Below the pieces are notes generated by a model. It was not told the DNA's origin, did no database searches, and was given only the letters and a program-made list of their open reading frames with translations. Source: Steromphala cineraria (lineage: Eukaryota > Mollusca > Gastropoda > Trochida > Trochidae). Taken from it: a stretch of DNA of 64,000 nt. This document shows, one piece after another, positions 10,833 through 22,990 of this stretch (within the stretch, counting starts at the first letter, position 1; every line of letters starts with the position of its first letter). The DNA is taken from positions 55,186,289 through 55,250,288 of the forward strand of contig OU744731.1 of assembly GCA_916613615.1 (NCBI GenBank). The letters run 5' to 3'. The translations under genes were made by a program, and so were the position numbers.

Positions 10833-13299
10833 TCAGAAACTTTATTCAAAATATTTGAATTGTTTTATTTACATCTAACCATTGATAGAATGTAACAATC
10901 ACAGATAAAGTTCTACTTTATATATATATATATATATAATTAGATAGTGATACTTAATCTCTGATGTTTGTCAAATTAACCATTAATAATTAATTATAAT
11001 GTAAGAATCATAAAGTAAACCACAAAACTTGATACAATAATCAATTTCTAAATGTGTATTATAAAGGGAATTATTCTGAGACAAAGAGATAACCATTTGC
11101 TTACATGATTCAATTCCACAACATGCAAATAGAGAATCTATTCTTTGTCATGTCCAGCCTTAGGAACCAAGTGACCGTTTAAACATTAAAACCTGGACCA
11201 CTTGATATTTCATGGCCTGATCTTTAATAGTTCATGGGTAATATGAATATGGAAAATGATATTATAACTTTACGTAACTACAAAGTGCCGAAGAACTATA
11301 AATATTCAAAAAGGTGTTAATTAATACCCTATTTAAAGGGCATTGGCATTAATTAGGAATGGAGTTACTTGATTTGCTCATCCAAGCTGTCAGGTGATAT
11401 CAAGTCTGTGCCCATGTACAGTATAATTTGAGACAAGACTAGTTTAGGTGTACTCGTTAATGGGAAAATATATCAATTGACTGGGTGAGATTGCAGGATG
11501 TAGATGAGGAGTTTATGTGCAATTGATTTTTTAATTCAAAATATAATAAGCCATTTTGTAAGAAAATACATTTCTCAAGTATAGAACATGTAAACTGTTT
11601 TAAGGGTCTATCGAAAAACACACTAGGTCTTTTTGAGTGAGTTTAATTTTTAGCAACAACTGGTGATGATGAGAAAAGTATGTCAAATCCTGCTAAAGGA
11701 TAATAAAGTATACACCAAATAAATTTTGGATAAATTTATATGATATAAACTTTTTGTGAAATTACAACAATGACGGGTGAAGATGTGAAATGTATAACTA
11801 CAATACCAACTATTTAGGCATAATACAGCATATACAAAGTCAAATTTGGGACAAAACTTATGTAATCTCAAACAAAAATATTTTCGGCAACGGCGATGTG
11901 ATGCGTATGTGGGTAACATTTGGAGCTGTGTACTCTCACAGATACACGGCAACTTGTGTGAGGCCGTGGTTTACATAACCTCAGAGAATTAGCGACAACC
12001 AGACATGCTTGTACAACAATTATCACACAGTCTTAGTTAGCTGTTGTCTCGCAACATGTCATGACCTCTGACCCGCCTAAAAAGTGAATATTCTTATCCA
12101 AACATTCCAAAAGAGTCGCTAATATGCCTCTCAAAATGGTTTAGCACATGATTGCTTTAGATAAAAAAATATTATGAAATGACTTTGCTTCGCCAATCTT
12201 ATGTAACATAACAATTGGAGGTATAATATATAACAGATAATTTTTACTGCAGATTACATTTACATTATAATATATACAGTGAATGAAATAAAGACTGTCC
12301 CCCAGCATGGTACCTTGTTAGCAGGGTTTTGAGATTTTCTTCAATAGCACCATTAAAATCTACAAAATACCATTTTTAGGCTTGCTACTTTCGGTTTTCA
12401 TATGAAGTCTTTTTAGGTCTTTTATAACCGTAACTGTACCTTTTTAATCATAATGATTATGAATGATAATATAAAGATAATGATATACTTACATTACTGT
12501 TAAATCAATGATTATCTTGATAAATACATATCAACTTTATATTTCAATATGCTGCATTTTTGTTCTATGATATTGAACAATTTTGTAACAGTTAAAAACA
12601 ACAAATAGTGTATCTATGTTATCATTATCATAATCTATCAATTTTAACATTTCAACATCTTCATCGTCAATTTATACAAGTTGGTAACTAAAAGAGGCCT
12701 TTACATTGGCAATCAATTTTTCATAAATGTCAAGATGTTGTATGTCAATTAAAATTTAAAATTTCGATAAACTGAAAGAATCATATTACGGAACTAAAAG
12801 GGTTGTACATTTTGAAATTCATATTGCCTTTTCTGGTGAGGTTTGAGCGAAGGAAGACAATCTCAATTCCCTGAGGAAATAAAAAGGTTTGCATTGTTAA
12901 CAACAGATAAAATTCAAACAACATATTTTTCATTTCCAAAACTGCTGTGATGGCTTTTTGCATCATTTAAAGTTATTCCATTCGAAACTTTTGAAGTCCA
13001 CTTAATTACACACAATGAAATGGCAGGCAGGTATTAAGTACACTTAAAAGCTGAGAGAAGAAAAATACCGCTGCAATTTGAGTTTTTAAGTTGTGCATTA
13101 ACAAGAAGAGTTGGAAGGTGCACAATCGCTAAATAATGGTCTCAATGCTCTTTGATTCTTTACACAAGATGGAATTGCTGGGAGCTTAGAGTTTGATTTT
13201 GTAATATTGTAGTTGAGTTCAAATGATCTGACATTTCACAGGTACGCGCTTTCACTGTATTGCAAAGTGAGATTGCAAAATAATCTAAATTATTTTAAA
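10833..13299. other. AT-rich non-coding stretch with a (TA)n run
   Basis: A (TA)n dinucleotide run lies at about 10919-10938. Nothing else could be supported. Confidence 0.45.
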
Positions 13300-13700
13300 G
13301 TTTTTGAAAATAAACCTCTTTGATGACATTTATTCCATAACCTTACAAACGGTTCCCATCATGTCATATATTACCCCAAATAATCTAAAATATGTATATA
13401 TTGGATTGACAACTTATTGCTTTTTCCATAATTTACAAATGGCTGCCATCAATTTACAGGCTTGGGGATAAGCCAATACTTATAAGTTGATGAAAATATC
13501 TTAGGTATCTTAGGAGGTAAATCCATAATTTTACAATTGGTTGATCTTAGAAAAGATTTTATCTTAAAAAAATGTATTCCTCACATAATCTACATCATTC
13601 ATAAGTTGATCAAAAACTCTTTGATGACCGTCATTATCTAATTTTGCCAATTTTGCTAATGGCTGCTCCCAATGAATTGACAGCTGATTCAAAACTCTGC
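13300..13700. repeat. Diverged dispersed repeat, also found at 17985-18150
   Basis: Phrases such as ttccataattttacaaatgg, cctcacataatc and tttgatgaccgtcattat recur here and again at 17985-18150 in the same order. The two blocks flank the satellite-bearing region in between, so that region may have landed in, or grown inside, an older repeat. Confidence 0.55.
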
Positions 13701-13899
13701 CAGTGGTCATTTCAAAACTTTAGATAATTTTAACAGATTTTACCAACGTCTTCAAAGACTAGCAGTTTTGTGCCTGTTCCATGAAAAATCTAAATTATTC
13801 ATATAAGTTGATTAATAAAAGTACCGAGGGTACAGAAGCTCACCTTAAAATGAATGATGTGGTAATATGGTTTAATTGTGTAACCATCTTTTATATGAT

Positions 13900-14165
13900 A
13901 ATTGATTATGGCTGCCATCATGATTTTTTTATCTTTTAAAATGCTATTCTTCTGTTGGAAACCACTAGAGCTTGAACAAACATTAATACAAGAATGATAT
14001 AATCATGATTTATTAACAAGCAGTAGGTTTTTGTATAACTTTTTTTTATATCTATGGCTAAATTGGTGACCATCTTGGACTTTTTAATCTTCAAAATGCT
14101 ACTTTTATGTGGGCATCTGTATTAATTTCATTATAATATCTTGATTGGTTTAGGAGTATTCATTT
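13900..14165 (+). repeat. Ancient relics of the 155-bp satellite unit
   Basis: Two degraded stretches keep landmarks of the young array at 16770: tggctgccat, ccatcttgga and atatcttgattggtttagga. They are far more diverged than the units downstream. A further relic lies at about 15345-15520. Confidence 0.55.
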
Positions 14166-14519
14166 AGTCACACTCTCAACTTCCAAAGAACTAAAAAGAT
14201 GATGCACATAAACATTTGGAATATATCTCTCTGACACAAATCACAAATTCAGCTAGTGATAGGTCAAATTGCCAAAGTAAACTGTCCAGGTCAATGTCTC
14301 ATGTAATTCTAACTGAAGATTTCTGAATATCTTAAATCTTGACATATGTTAGTGCAATCTGATTGGTCAGAATAGGCTAGCAACATGGGGGTTTATGCTA
14401 ATTACTAGATATGCTGACCTATGATGACCTCTTGCACCTGCATGTAGCTTATGTAACTTATCCTCTTATGTAAGTTACTGTTATTCCAAATAGTGAGTGT
14501 CCTCCCCTCATTTCAATAT

Positions 14520-14720
14520 GCAATACAGATACTCTTTAGAGGAGAGTTGCAGGAGAGGGGCTGGAAGGATAGATGGGGAAAGGGGGGGGGGGGGGGATAA
14601 GGGGGGATAGAAGGATTGTGGGATAGAAGAGAGGTTTGCAATGGAAGGACAGGAGAAAAAAGGGGAGGAGGGAAAGGGGGGGATAGAAGGGGTGGGGGTA
14701 GAAGAGAAGTTTGCAATTGA
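14520..14720 (+). repeat. Purine-rich G-run tract
   Basis: Two related sub-blocks (gggggataagggg...agaagagaggtttgcaat and ggggggatagaagg...agaagagaagtttgcaat) carry a poly-G run of about 14 and several G4-G7 runs on the plus strand. This could form G-quadruplex or triplex DNA. The long minus-strand proline-rich frame is a by-product. Confidence 0.7.
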
Positions 14721-15344
14721 AATAATCTGGAGGTCAACTCAGTAATATGTTTATTTTAGTATCTTAACTAACAGAGAGAATTGGTGAGAAAGACTTTGTA
14801 AAAAAAGAATTGTTCAGACAGCTGTTCAATTAGTTTTGAAGATGAATATTAAATGATATCTTTTATTAGCATGACAAACAAAATAAAAGATAATTTGTTT
14901 GTTCATGAACCAAAATTTTCAATTTGGAATAAATTATTTGCATGGGAACAAAGGACTAAAAACCTAACAGTTAGTGTTGGGAGTGAACAAATTTAATCAT
15001 TTTAAATGCTTTTGAAAAGGATTTGTTTGAATTGAATGATCATTATAATTATCTAGATAATCATTGTTCAGACCGTAATCAGATATAGATGATTATAAAA
15101 TGTATATTTATCCCTCACTGGTTATGTTATTTGCCATATATGAAGTGTCAGGAATTATGTAAAACGGAAAGGATTTATTAAAACAGTCATGCTTCAGGCT
15201 GTTCGCAGATAAAGATGATTCATACAGTTTTTTGTAACTGTATTTATAGTGTTGATAAATATTACAACAAGCGTATCAATACAAATATAATGACATTGAT
15301 TTGATTGATCAGGAAATGTATTCTTTTCAATGAATTTCATGAAA

Positions 15345-15520
15345 TCTAATTGAAAATTCAATATATAATTGACATATTGACCATCTTGGATTCTTGATAA
15401 TAAAATAAATGTGTCTTTGTCAGGAATCACTATATAAAAAAATACTCACTTTTCAGAATGATATCTAATTGATTTAGTAGGAGTAGTACTTGGCCTGAAA
15501 TCTAATTGAAAAATAATGAC
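15345..15520 (+). repeat. Diverged monomer of the 155-bp satellite
   Basis: It keeps taattgaaaattcaatat, gaccatcttggattct, aggaatcac and cagaatgatatctaattg in the order of the young array about 1.4 kb downstream. Confidence 0.65.
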
Positions 15521-15589
15521 TTCTATGATGACATGTTGTTCCCAGAACCCCTTCAGCATGATACAATTATCATTTATTTTTACAGGTAT

Positions 15590-16565
15590 TTATAAAACAC
15601 ATGGTATTATCATGTAGATTACTGAACATAAAAGCAGATTCTTGACTTGTTAATATTAACTCATCGTGCAGATTGTTGTACACAAAAGCTGATTCTTGAC
15701 TTGTTTAAGTTATTTGTAAAAAGTATTACTATTGATAGAATACAAGTACACTTTTCATAAAGACAATTTATATACTTTCCATAAAGTCCATTATGTTCTA
15801 TTTACCAATTAGGTCAGGATTACTATGCAATATACAGGATTACTATGCAATATACAAGCAGGCAGGGCTGCTAGCCCCAGAGAGTGTAGCAATTTGTGTA
15901 TTTGGCTTTGTGTACGTATATTTGGAGAAGCATCCTAGTGTGCTGAGCTTGTAAACCTGAACTCTTGCTAAGCCCTTATGTGTGGTATTAAAAGACTTGA
16001 CGGGAGAGAACATGAATTGTTGTGAAAAATAAATATAATTTCACAAAATATAGTTAGCTTATGTCCTAAATTGATTTTGTGTCAAGAAGAACTTCTTTTA
16101 GATATAGAAATGGTACAAATATGAGTAAAACACAGGAACTGGAACCTGATGCAAAATAACTCTTTCCACATCAACTTATCATGTAGATTGCTAAACACAA
16201 AACAAGTGGCAAGTTTTGTGTAAGTTGTTATTCTTAGAAAGAACATATCACTGTCATGAGAATACAAGTCTAATTTCCATAACTCTTATTGCATACACAT
16301 GGCCATATAGCATAATGCTCTACCATATCAATTGGGTCAGGTTGATTATGCAACAGACTAGCAGCTGACACCATGATGCTAGCAGCCTGTATTGGGATGT
16401 GTATTAGAAAGCATAGTGGACTCAATAGAAATATCTGAACTCTGGTTGACCCCTTATGTGTGGTATTTAAAGGAATATAAGGGAGATACCATTGTTCAAA
16501 ATCTAACATGATGTTTAATGTCATTGGGTTTTTGCAGCTAGTTGCCATAAATATTTTAAACAAAT
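15590..16565 (+). repeat. Diverged direct duplication of about 0.5 kb
   Basis: Landmarks of the first half recur in order in the second half, about 475-515 bp later. They include catgtagatt..ctgaacataaaa, gtcagg..attatgcaa, gctgctagc, and cttatgtgtggtat followed by gggaga. The copies differ by many substitutions and indels. Confidence 0.6.
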
Positions 16566-16769
16566 TAATTAATTACCGGGTATGTTTGTCTTTCATCTTA
16601 ATGTTTTAGAAACACTTACAAATATAGAACAACTTGCATGACAATCTTAAATATTCCATATTCAAGATAATATTATGATCAGTAAGTTCAAATTAGAGAA
16701 TGTATATAGTGCGAGTGATCACTTGATGAAAGCTTAAAATTTAGTAATAATGATGTGTCTTCTGCAGCT

Positions 16770-17857
16770 GAAAAGTCAATATGGATGCTATCACAGCCAT
16801 CTTGGATTCTCAAAACTGAAACGTCTACCTTTGTGGGAGGAATCACAATAGGTATAACATACTACAATATGAAAATGATATCTAGATTGGTTTAGGAGAA
16901 GTAGTAATTTTCATGAAATCTCATTGAAAATTCAATATGGCTGCTATGGCGGCCATCTTGGATTCTCAAAACTGAAACGTCTACCTTTCTGTGCGGAATC
17001 ACCATAGTTATAACATACTACAATTTCAGAATGATATCTAGATTGGTTTAGAAAGAGTAGTCTTTTCATGAAATCTAATTGAAAATTCAATATGGCTGCC
17101 ATAGTGGCCATCTTGGATTCTCAAAACTGAAACGTCTACCTTTCTGTGAGGAATCACCATGGGTATAACATACTACAATTTCAGAATGATATCTAGATTG
17201 ATTTAGAAAGAGTAGTCTTTTCATGAAATCTAATTGAAAATTCAATATGGCTGCCATAGTGGCCATCTTGGATTCTCAAAACTGAAACGTCTACCTTTCT
17301 GTGAGGAATCACCATGGGTATAACATACTACATTTTCAGAATGATATCTGCATTCGTTTAGGAGGAGTAGTCTTTTTCGTGAAATCTAATTGAAAATTCA
17401 ATATGGCTGCCATGGCGGCCATCTTGGATTCTCAAAACTGAAACGTCTACCTTTCTGTGAGGAATCACCATGGGTATAACATACTACAATTTCAGAATGA
17501 TATCTGGATTCGTTTAGGAGGAGTAGTCTTTTTCGTGAAATCTAATTGAAAATTCAATATGGCTGCCATAGCGGCCATCTTGGATTCTCAAAACTGAAAC
17601 GTCTACCTTTCTGTGAGGAATCACCATGGGTATAACATACTACAATTTCAGAATGATATCTGCATTCGTTTAGGAGGAGTAGTCTTTTTCGTGAAATCTA
17701 ATTGAAAATTCAATATGGCTGCCATGGCGGCCATCTTGGATTCTCAAAACTGAAACGTCTACCTTTCTGTGAGGAATCACCATGGGTATAACATACTACA
17801 ATTTCAGAATGATATCCGGATTCGTTTAGGAGGAGTAGTCTTTTTCCTGAAAGTTTA
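16770..17857 (+). repeat. 155/156-bp satellite array, 7 copies
   Basis: The landmark caatatgg occurs at 16777, 16933, 17088, 17243, 17399, 17555 and 17711, spaced 155-156 bp. Each unit holds atggctgcc, ggccatcttggattctc, aaactgaaacgtctacctt and aggaatcacc. The leftmost unit is the most diverged. The array runs directly into an ACGG microsatellite and a hairpin, as the 170-bp array at the left window edge does. Confidence 0.95.
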
Positions 17858-17935
17858 CGGACGGACGGACGGACGGACGGACGGACGGACAGACGGACGG
17901 ACGGACGGACGGACAGACAGACGGACGACGGACGA
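17858..17935 (+). repeat. (ACGG)n microsatellite after the satellite array
   Basis: Runs of acgg with scattered cagac interruptions begin where the last 155-bp unit breaks off. The longest minus-strand frame here (a Ser/Arg/Pro repeat protein) is an artefact of the microsatellite. Confidence 0.92.
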
Positions 17936-17952
17936 AGCGCCATGACATAAGC

Positions 17953-17981
17953 TCACATTTACTTTGTAAAGGTGAGCTAAA
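17953..17981 (+). repeat. Terminal hairpin agctcac...gtgagct of the element
   Basis: The arms agctcac and gtgagct, extended by partial ttta/taaa pairing, form a stem ending in gagctaa. A hairpin close to CTRR (here CTAA) resembles a Helitron-class 3' end. Assignment to that class is inference. Confidence 0.5.
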
Positions 17982-17984
17982 AAC

Positions 17985-18150
17985 CCTTTGAGCTAGGTTA
18001 TTCCATAATTTTACAAATGGTTGCCCTTGATAATGATCAATCCAAGGAGCAGTTCCTCACATAATCAAAATCATTCCTAAGTTCATCAAAACCTCTTTCA
18101 TGAAGGTCATTATTTAATTTTGCAAATGGCTGCCTCCAATGAAATGGTGT
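17985..18150. repeat. Dispersed repeat fragment matching 13300-13700
   Basis: It shares ttccataattttacaaatgg, cctcacataatc, and attttgcaaatggctgcc followed by ccaatgaa with the block on the other side of the satellite region. Confidence 0.55.
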
Positions 18151-18810
18151 CCGAGTAACTGACTGACCCAGCAGACGGGCACTATGTCCCTTGAATTGAT
18201 CGAGCAGACGTCATAATCTCCACTTGCAACATGTAGGCCAGGCAGCGATCAATGTGAAAGTATATCCATCTTGGTGATTTATGACCCTCGCATTACACTC
18301 AAATTAATGTTTGTCTAATGTGGAAATCACTCCATTATACTGCCATAAAGATCAACATAAAAGTGTTTTCCTGGTTATCGTATAAAACTCCTTAAACTAG
18401 GCTCTCATTGATTGACACACAGATCAAGCCAACGCTTTTAAACATCGCATGACGACTGTAACCCTCATCCTGCTTAACTGGGCCATTCAGTATGAGATTT
18501 GTTCACATAAATTGTACAACTTATAGCATCATAAACCTGGACATTAAACCTGTTTAACAACAGAATACAGGGAAACCAGATTTGACAGAGCTGTAAAGTC
18601 AGCGTTATATTGGTCAGGAGATTAAAAATTGGCATTAACCATATCAAACCTTCAGTACTGATTTGAAACTTTCCTTTAATGTGGATTTCTTGAACCCTGG
18701 ACGTTTAGTAAGGTGATTTTGGGTTAAATGCTGATTTCAAGAGTATTTCACTTTTATCATTACTAGTATTAATGCAAGCCCCCAACATTATTGTGGCAAT
18801 GCATTGCAGT
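18151..18810. other. AT-rich stretch, nothing recognised
   Basis: No feature could be supported. Confidence 0.4.
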
Positions 18811-19010
18811 AAAACCTGCGAGTATCAGCTTAAACTAGCGAACCATTGGTGGTACTGCTCTGAAATTCAGTGTAGCATTGAATCCAAACCTAACTGCATG
18901 TAGAACAGTTCTCTACTGCAGACAAACTTGCCAGCAGCCTCTGGTTGGCTTCAACCCTCTGATCTCTTGAGCCGAAGCTGAACGCACTAACCACTGAACT
19001 ATCCCGCCCC
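18811..19010 (-). mobile_element. tRNA-derived SINE, copy 1
   Basis: Read on the minus strand, the head is gggcgggatagttcagtggt followed by tagtgcg, a good A box. A B-box-like gggttgaagcc comes later, then a body that is shared with 27325-27491 (tgctacactgaatttcag, gtaccacc, then ctcgcaggttt). Two copies with the same head and body at unlinked places define a dispersed family. Confidence 0.75.
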
Positions 19011-19187
19011 GTTGAACACAGGAGCTGCAGGGACTGCATACCTAGACTCTGCAGCTTTCCTGATTAACCTATCACTATATCCCATTAATAAAGTTTGATC
19101 ACTTGAAGAATCATTTGGGATTAATTGATTAACCAGTCAAAAGAGTGAAAGTTTAACTATGATTCCAAATAGATGCCTTGAGCAAAG

Positions 19188-19400
19188 ATGATGCTGATTT
19201 GGAAGGAACTGGAAGAAATAATTCTCTTCTTACAAAAAAATCCATCATTTAATAAAGCACAACTATCCTTGAATACAATATCAGATTTATTTCTTCATGA
19301 GAAATTTCAGTTAATTGCAAATGAATTAAAGAGGATTAGGGACAAGTTGAAGCTAATGTCAAATCCTGCTGTGAAATATTTGCGATTAAATCTAGTCTAA
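19188..19400 (+). CDS. Small 70-codon reading frame of unknown status
   Basis: The frame has a coherent, helix-forming composition (KELEEIILFLQKNPSF, then FQLIANELKRIRDKLKLM and NPAVKYLRL) and ends at TAA 19398. It looks more like a real protein fragment than other frames nearby, but no family was recognised. There is no splice or promoter evidence. It sits directly upstream of a MITE fragment. It may be a decayed gene or retrocopy. Confidence 0.2.
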   Translation: MMLIWKELEEIILFLQKNPSFNKAQLSLNTISDLFLHEKFQLIANELKRIRDKLKLMSNPAVKYLRLNLV

Positions 19401-19435
19401 AAAGACATCTCTTAGGAGCTGCATATAATATCTGA

Positions 19436-19555
19436 TTTTTAAATTATTACTGATCCATTTAGTTTAAATTCATTGTCTTTTAATTGGCACCATTAATTTT
19501 CACTTTCCTGACATCACCTTATGTTCCCCCTAAAAACGTGCTACTGCCCCTTTAA
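19436..19555 (+). mobile_element. Truncated AGGGGCAG TTAA-type MITE (right end)
   Basis: It matches the last 120 bp of the copy at 28409-28770, including the terminal aacgtgctactgcccctTTAA. The left two-thirds are absent. Confidence 0.85.
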
Positions 19556-20867
19556 CATCTGATTGTGTGCTTAGAGCATGTCTTGGTACATGGATAATAG
19601 CGCACTAGAAATGGACTATCATCATTATTATTATTATTATATTGCGTGCTACTAAAGGGGAAACATTATCAACTGACAATACCCAACGGAGCTCATGAAA
19701 TTCATGTAGTTTATGATTCTTGAGACAGGTTTCCACTTGTGTAGATAAGTTGTACGGGTTATTTCACTTCCAATAAGACATGTTAATAGATTATTAATAA
19801 AGATCACAAGGATGAGTTGTTCCTCATCTCTGTATTGAAATATATCTGGCAATTTTATCAATTTATGTGGGCGAGTTATGGTTAGAACACCAAACCTCCT
19901 CACATTTCATACTATTTTTATTAAACTTGGGATTGATTAGGTATGAAACTCACTATCCCTCGTTTAATTTTCCATCATTAATTTGTTTAATAAAAATAGT
20001 ATGAAACGGAAGATCTTTAAGCATCCTCTATGTACTAGCGAGGAGTGATTTCGGCTTATCCTACATCAAAGATATGAAATGTCATGATGACTATGATGTA
20101 TATTCCAGCTCATTATGCTTCGTGTTACTTATCTCTTTCAAACTTCTAAGAAGCCTTAGAGCAAATTTGATTATAAAGCAACTCTTTGACAATTTTCATT
20201 GTCCAGATGGATTGCTTATTAATTTCTTGAACATAAAAATATTTGAAATTTGAGATATTCTTTGAAAATAAAAGTAGCAATTCCTCATATAACATCAATG
20301 ATGAAAGGAAGACTCACATCTAATAATGTAACAACTTTCAAGATAGAACAACAAAATTTAAAGCGAAATTGCATCAGCCAAATATTTTCTAGAACATTAA
20401 AAAGAGATTTTTGTAAACCTTTCATGTTTTGTTTATTTCTTATTCTGAAGCTGCATTTCGTCTGTATTTAATTTCTGTTTTGTTCCCTAAATTTAACAAG
20501 AAATAAGACCAATTAGCAAACACAAACAGTTTGAATTAATACCAATAAAAATCATCTTCGGTTTTAAGGGTAAAAATAATAACCCGCTAAATACCATTTG
20601 TTTACTTGTGAAACAAAACATCTATAGTATGAGTAGAAAAGGTAACAAACCCACCTTTGGATACATTCAAAGGGAATTATATAAACGTTATTTGGCATGT
20701 AAATATATTGCATTTACAAATAACAACCAGCCCAAATTCTTTTCATTCTGGTCCTCTTTTCACACTTTATTTGCGGAAAGGGAGGTAGATCTAAGTTAAG
20801 AAATATAAATAACCTTGCATTTGTTTATCTGTATTTTAGACATGATGTGATATTAACAATCAATTAT
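19556..20867. other. AT-rich stretch with a 22-bp perfect inverted repeat
   Basis: Arms at 19905-19926 (tttcatactatttttattaa plus ac) and 19985-20006 are exact reverse complements, separated by 58 bp. They may be the termini of a very short element of about 102 bp, or a cruciform site. Otherwise nothing is supported. Confidence 0.6.
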
Positions 20868-21051
20868 CTGTATCTTTATGGAAATAAGAACTCTGTATCA
20901 TTATGAATATGTACATGTAAACATCATATGGGATCTTTATGGAAATATGAAGTCTGTATCATAATGAATATGTACATGTAAACATCATATGGGATCTTTA
21001 TTAAACTATGAACTCTGTATTATTATGAATATGTACATGTAAACATCATTA
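20868..21051 (+). repeat. 61-bp tandem repeat, 3 copies
   Basis: The landmark gaatatgtacatgtaaacat occurs at 20905, 20966 and 21027. The units are nearly identical. Confidence 0.9.
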
Positions 21052-21830
21052 TGGGAAATTAAAAAAGAAATTAAAAAGTTTTTTAAAAAACCAGTTTAAC
21101 ATAAATATTTTTTGATAGGCAGAGTTTGATTTTATAATCATACTTCATACAACATAACACTATAAACAGATAACTAATTCCAGAATCATCTTAAAAAGGG
21201 TTTTTTTACAAAATTAGTTGTTTGAATCATGACATGTTTACCACTTACTAGACACGAATTATCAAGGGAAATTCTTGTTGATTCTTCAATATACCAAAAT
21301 ATTTACATGTTTTGGTTGGAATATTCTGTTTAACATAAACATGTTGTCCATTGGTTCTGTTTTTTCTGGATTCTTTCTTACAATTCTACATTCCTGTAAG
21401 TGAACCAGAAATGTTAGAGAAGGTTACAAAACCATTCGACAGCACAGCTTCAAGAGAGATCTTAGCAACATGAAATAAAGAGGACATCAGTTTACGACCC
21501 TCGTCTTGAGTCCCGTTTAATTCCACCTTGCTTGACCAACTAATCAATACGTATGTGGTTTCTTGACTCTCTCATCTTGATATATGGTCACGGACTTCAC
21601 TACTTAGCCACCGACTCATAAATCCAGGCAAGTTTGCAAAACAAAGCCAAACGGCTATGATAACATGAAAACATAACATCAATCTCTACTGCCCAGACAC
21701 CTGACCGTCCTAATGGTCAATTTACTTATGTCAAGCTGGGCCCTGCCTGTCCACTTCATTAGACGGCAAATTTGCGGCACTGCATTACCCCTATCAAACT
21801 CTCTAGTCTCATTATTCCCCTGTTAGAGAA
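21052..21830. other. AT-rich stretch, nothing recognised
   Basis: No feature could be supported. Confidence 0.4.
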
Positions 21831-22990
21831 CAACGAGGGAGATATCGGTCATGATATCACGCTGGGTGAGATGAGATATCACTCTTAACAAGGAGGGAGA
21901 TATTGGCTATGATATCATGCTGGCTGGATTCAGATATCACTCCATAAATGAGGGAGACATTGGCTATTATATCACGCTGGGTGGAATGAGATATCACTCT
22001 TAAAGATGCTGTATCATACTTGCAAGCGGTTCAGGATGAAATTTAGCTATTGAGAAAAGAAAAACATCACTTTGTAGAAAAATCTTTCGTCAAAATTTTG
22101 ATATCATATTTAGATTGTTTAATCAACAATAACATACTTATTTCGACGCTCAAAGCACGGTACCCCTTGTAGAAATATGTAGAAAGGGCGTAGCATTTAA
22201 CGAACCCGCTTTTGGTGACGCAATCATTATACCTGTAGGATTTACACCGTGTCTAAACTACCGTAATTGCGTTCGATGGGTATCAACTTTGACAGCAACG
22301 AATACCTAATTCGGGGAAAAAGAAAATGAAATCTAGTTGAGCGCGACAAAGACGGTTTTCGTTTTTACATTTAGAAACCGGAAGTTGTGAAATGGCCACA
22401 CTTGATTCGCCCTTATGTCGACTGCCGTTTTGGTATTTTTTGGTAAATTATCTTCTTTTTATTGAATTTTGGTCCGATTTTCCCAAGGTTGGTCGCTAAA
22501 TTTTTCTAAAAATACAACGAATACATTAAAAATACTTTTTAAAATATTGCAAGTATGATACAGCATCTTTAACAAGGAGGGAGATATTGGCTATGATATC
22601 ATGCTGGCTGGATTCAGATATCACTCCATAAATGAGGGAGATATTGGCTATAATATCACGCTGGGTGGAGTGATATATTGTTCTTAACAAGGAGGGAGAT
22701 ATTGGCTATGATATCATGCTGGCTGGAGTGATATATTGTTCTTAACAAGGAGGGAGATATTGGCTATGATATCATACTGGCTGGAGTGATATATTGTTAT
22801 TAACAAGGAGGGAGATATTGGCTATGATATCATGCTGGCTGGAGTGATATATTGTTCTTAACAAGGAGGGAGATATTGGCTATGATATCATGCTGGCTGG
22901 ATTGAGATATCACTCCATAAATGAGGGAGATATTGGCTATGATATCATGCTGTCTGCCAGTGTCTGGTGTGATATATTGTTTTTAACAAG
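21831..22990 (+). repeat. 58-bp tandem array interrupted by a MITE
   Basis: Units read gagggagatattggctatg, then atatcatgctggctgga and a short AT spacer ending cttaacaag. Three units precede position 22000 and about seven follow 22572. The interruption is the inverted-repeat element annotated separately. Flanking units keep the same phase on either side. Confidence 0.92.
22000..22572. mobile_element. 573-bp inverted-repeat element with TTAA target duplication
   Basis: The left end is TTAA followed by AGATGCTGTATCATACTTGC. The right end is the exact reverse complement followed by TTAA. The terminal inverted repeat is about 22 bp and perfect. The neighbouring unit of the host array reads cactcTTAAcaagg without an insert, so the empty site is visible and the TTAA duplication is proven within the window. 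TTAA duplication is characteristic of piggyBac-type transposition. No transposase frame is present, so it is non-autonomous. An internal piece recurs at 50171-50370. Confidence 0.93.

Noticed and set aside
14513..14737. Proline-rich minus-strand frame
   Set aside because: It is the complement of a G-run tract, not a coding sequence.
17710..17943. Ser/Arg/Pro-rich minus-strand frame
   Set aside because: It is a translation of the ACGG microsatellite.
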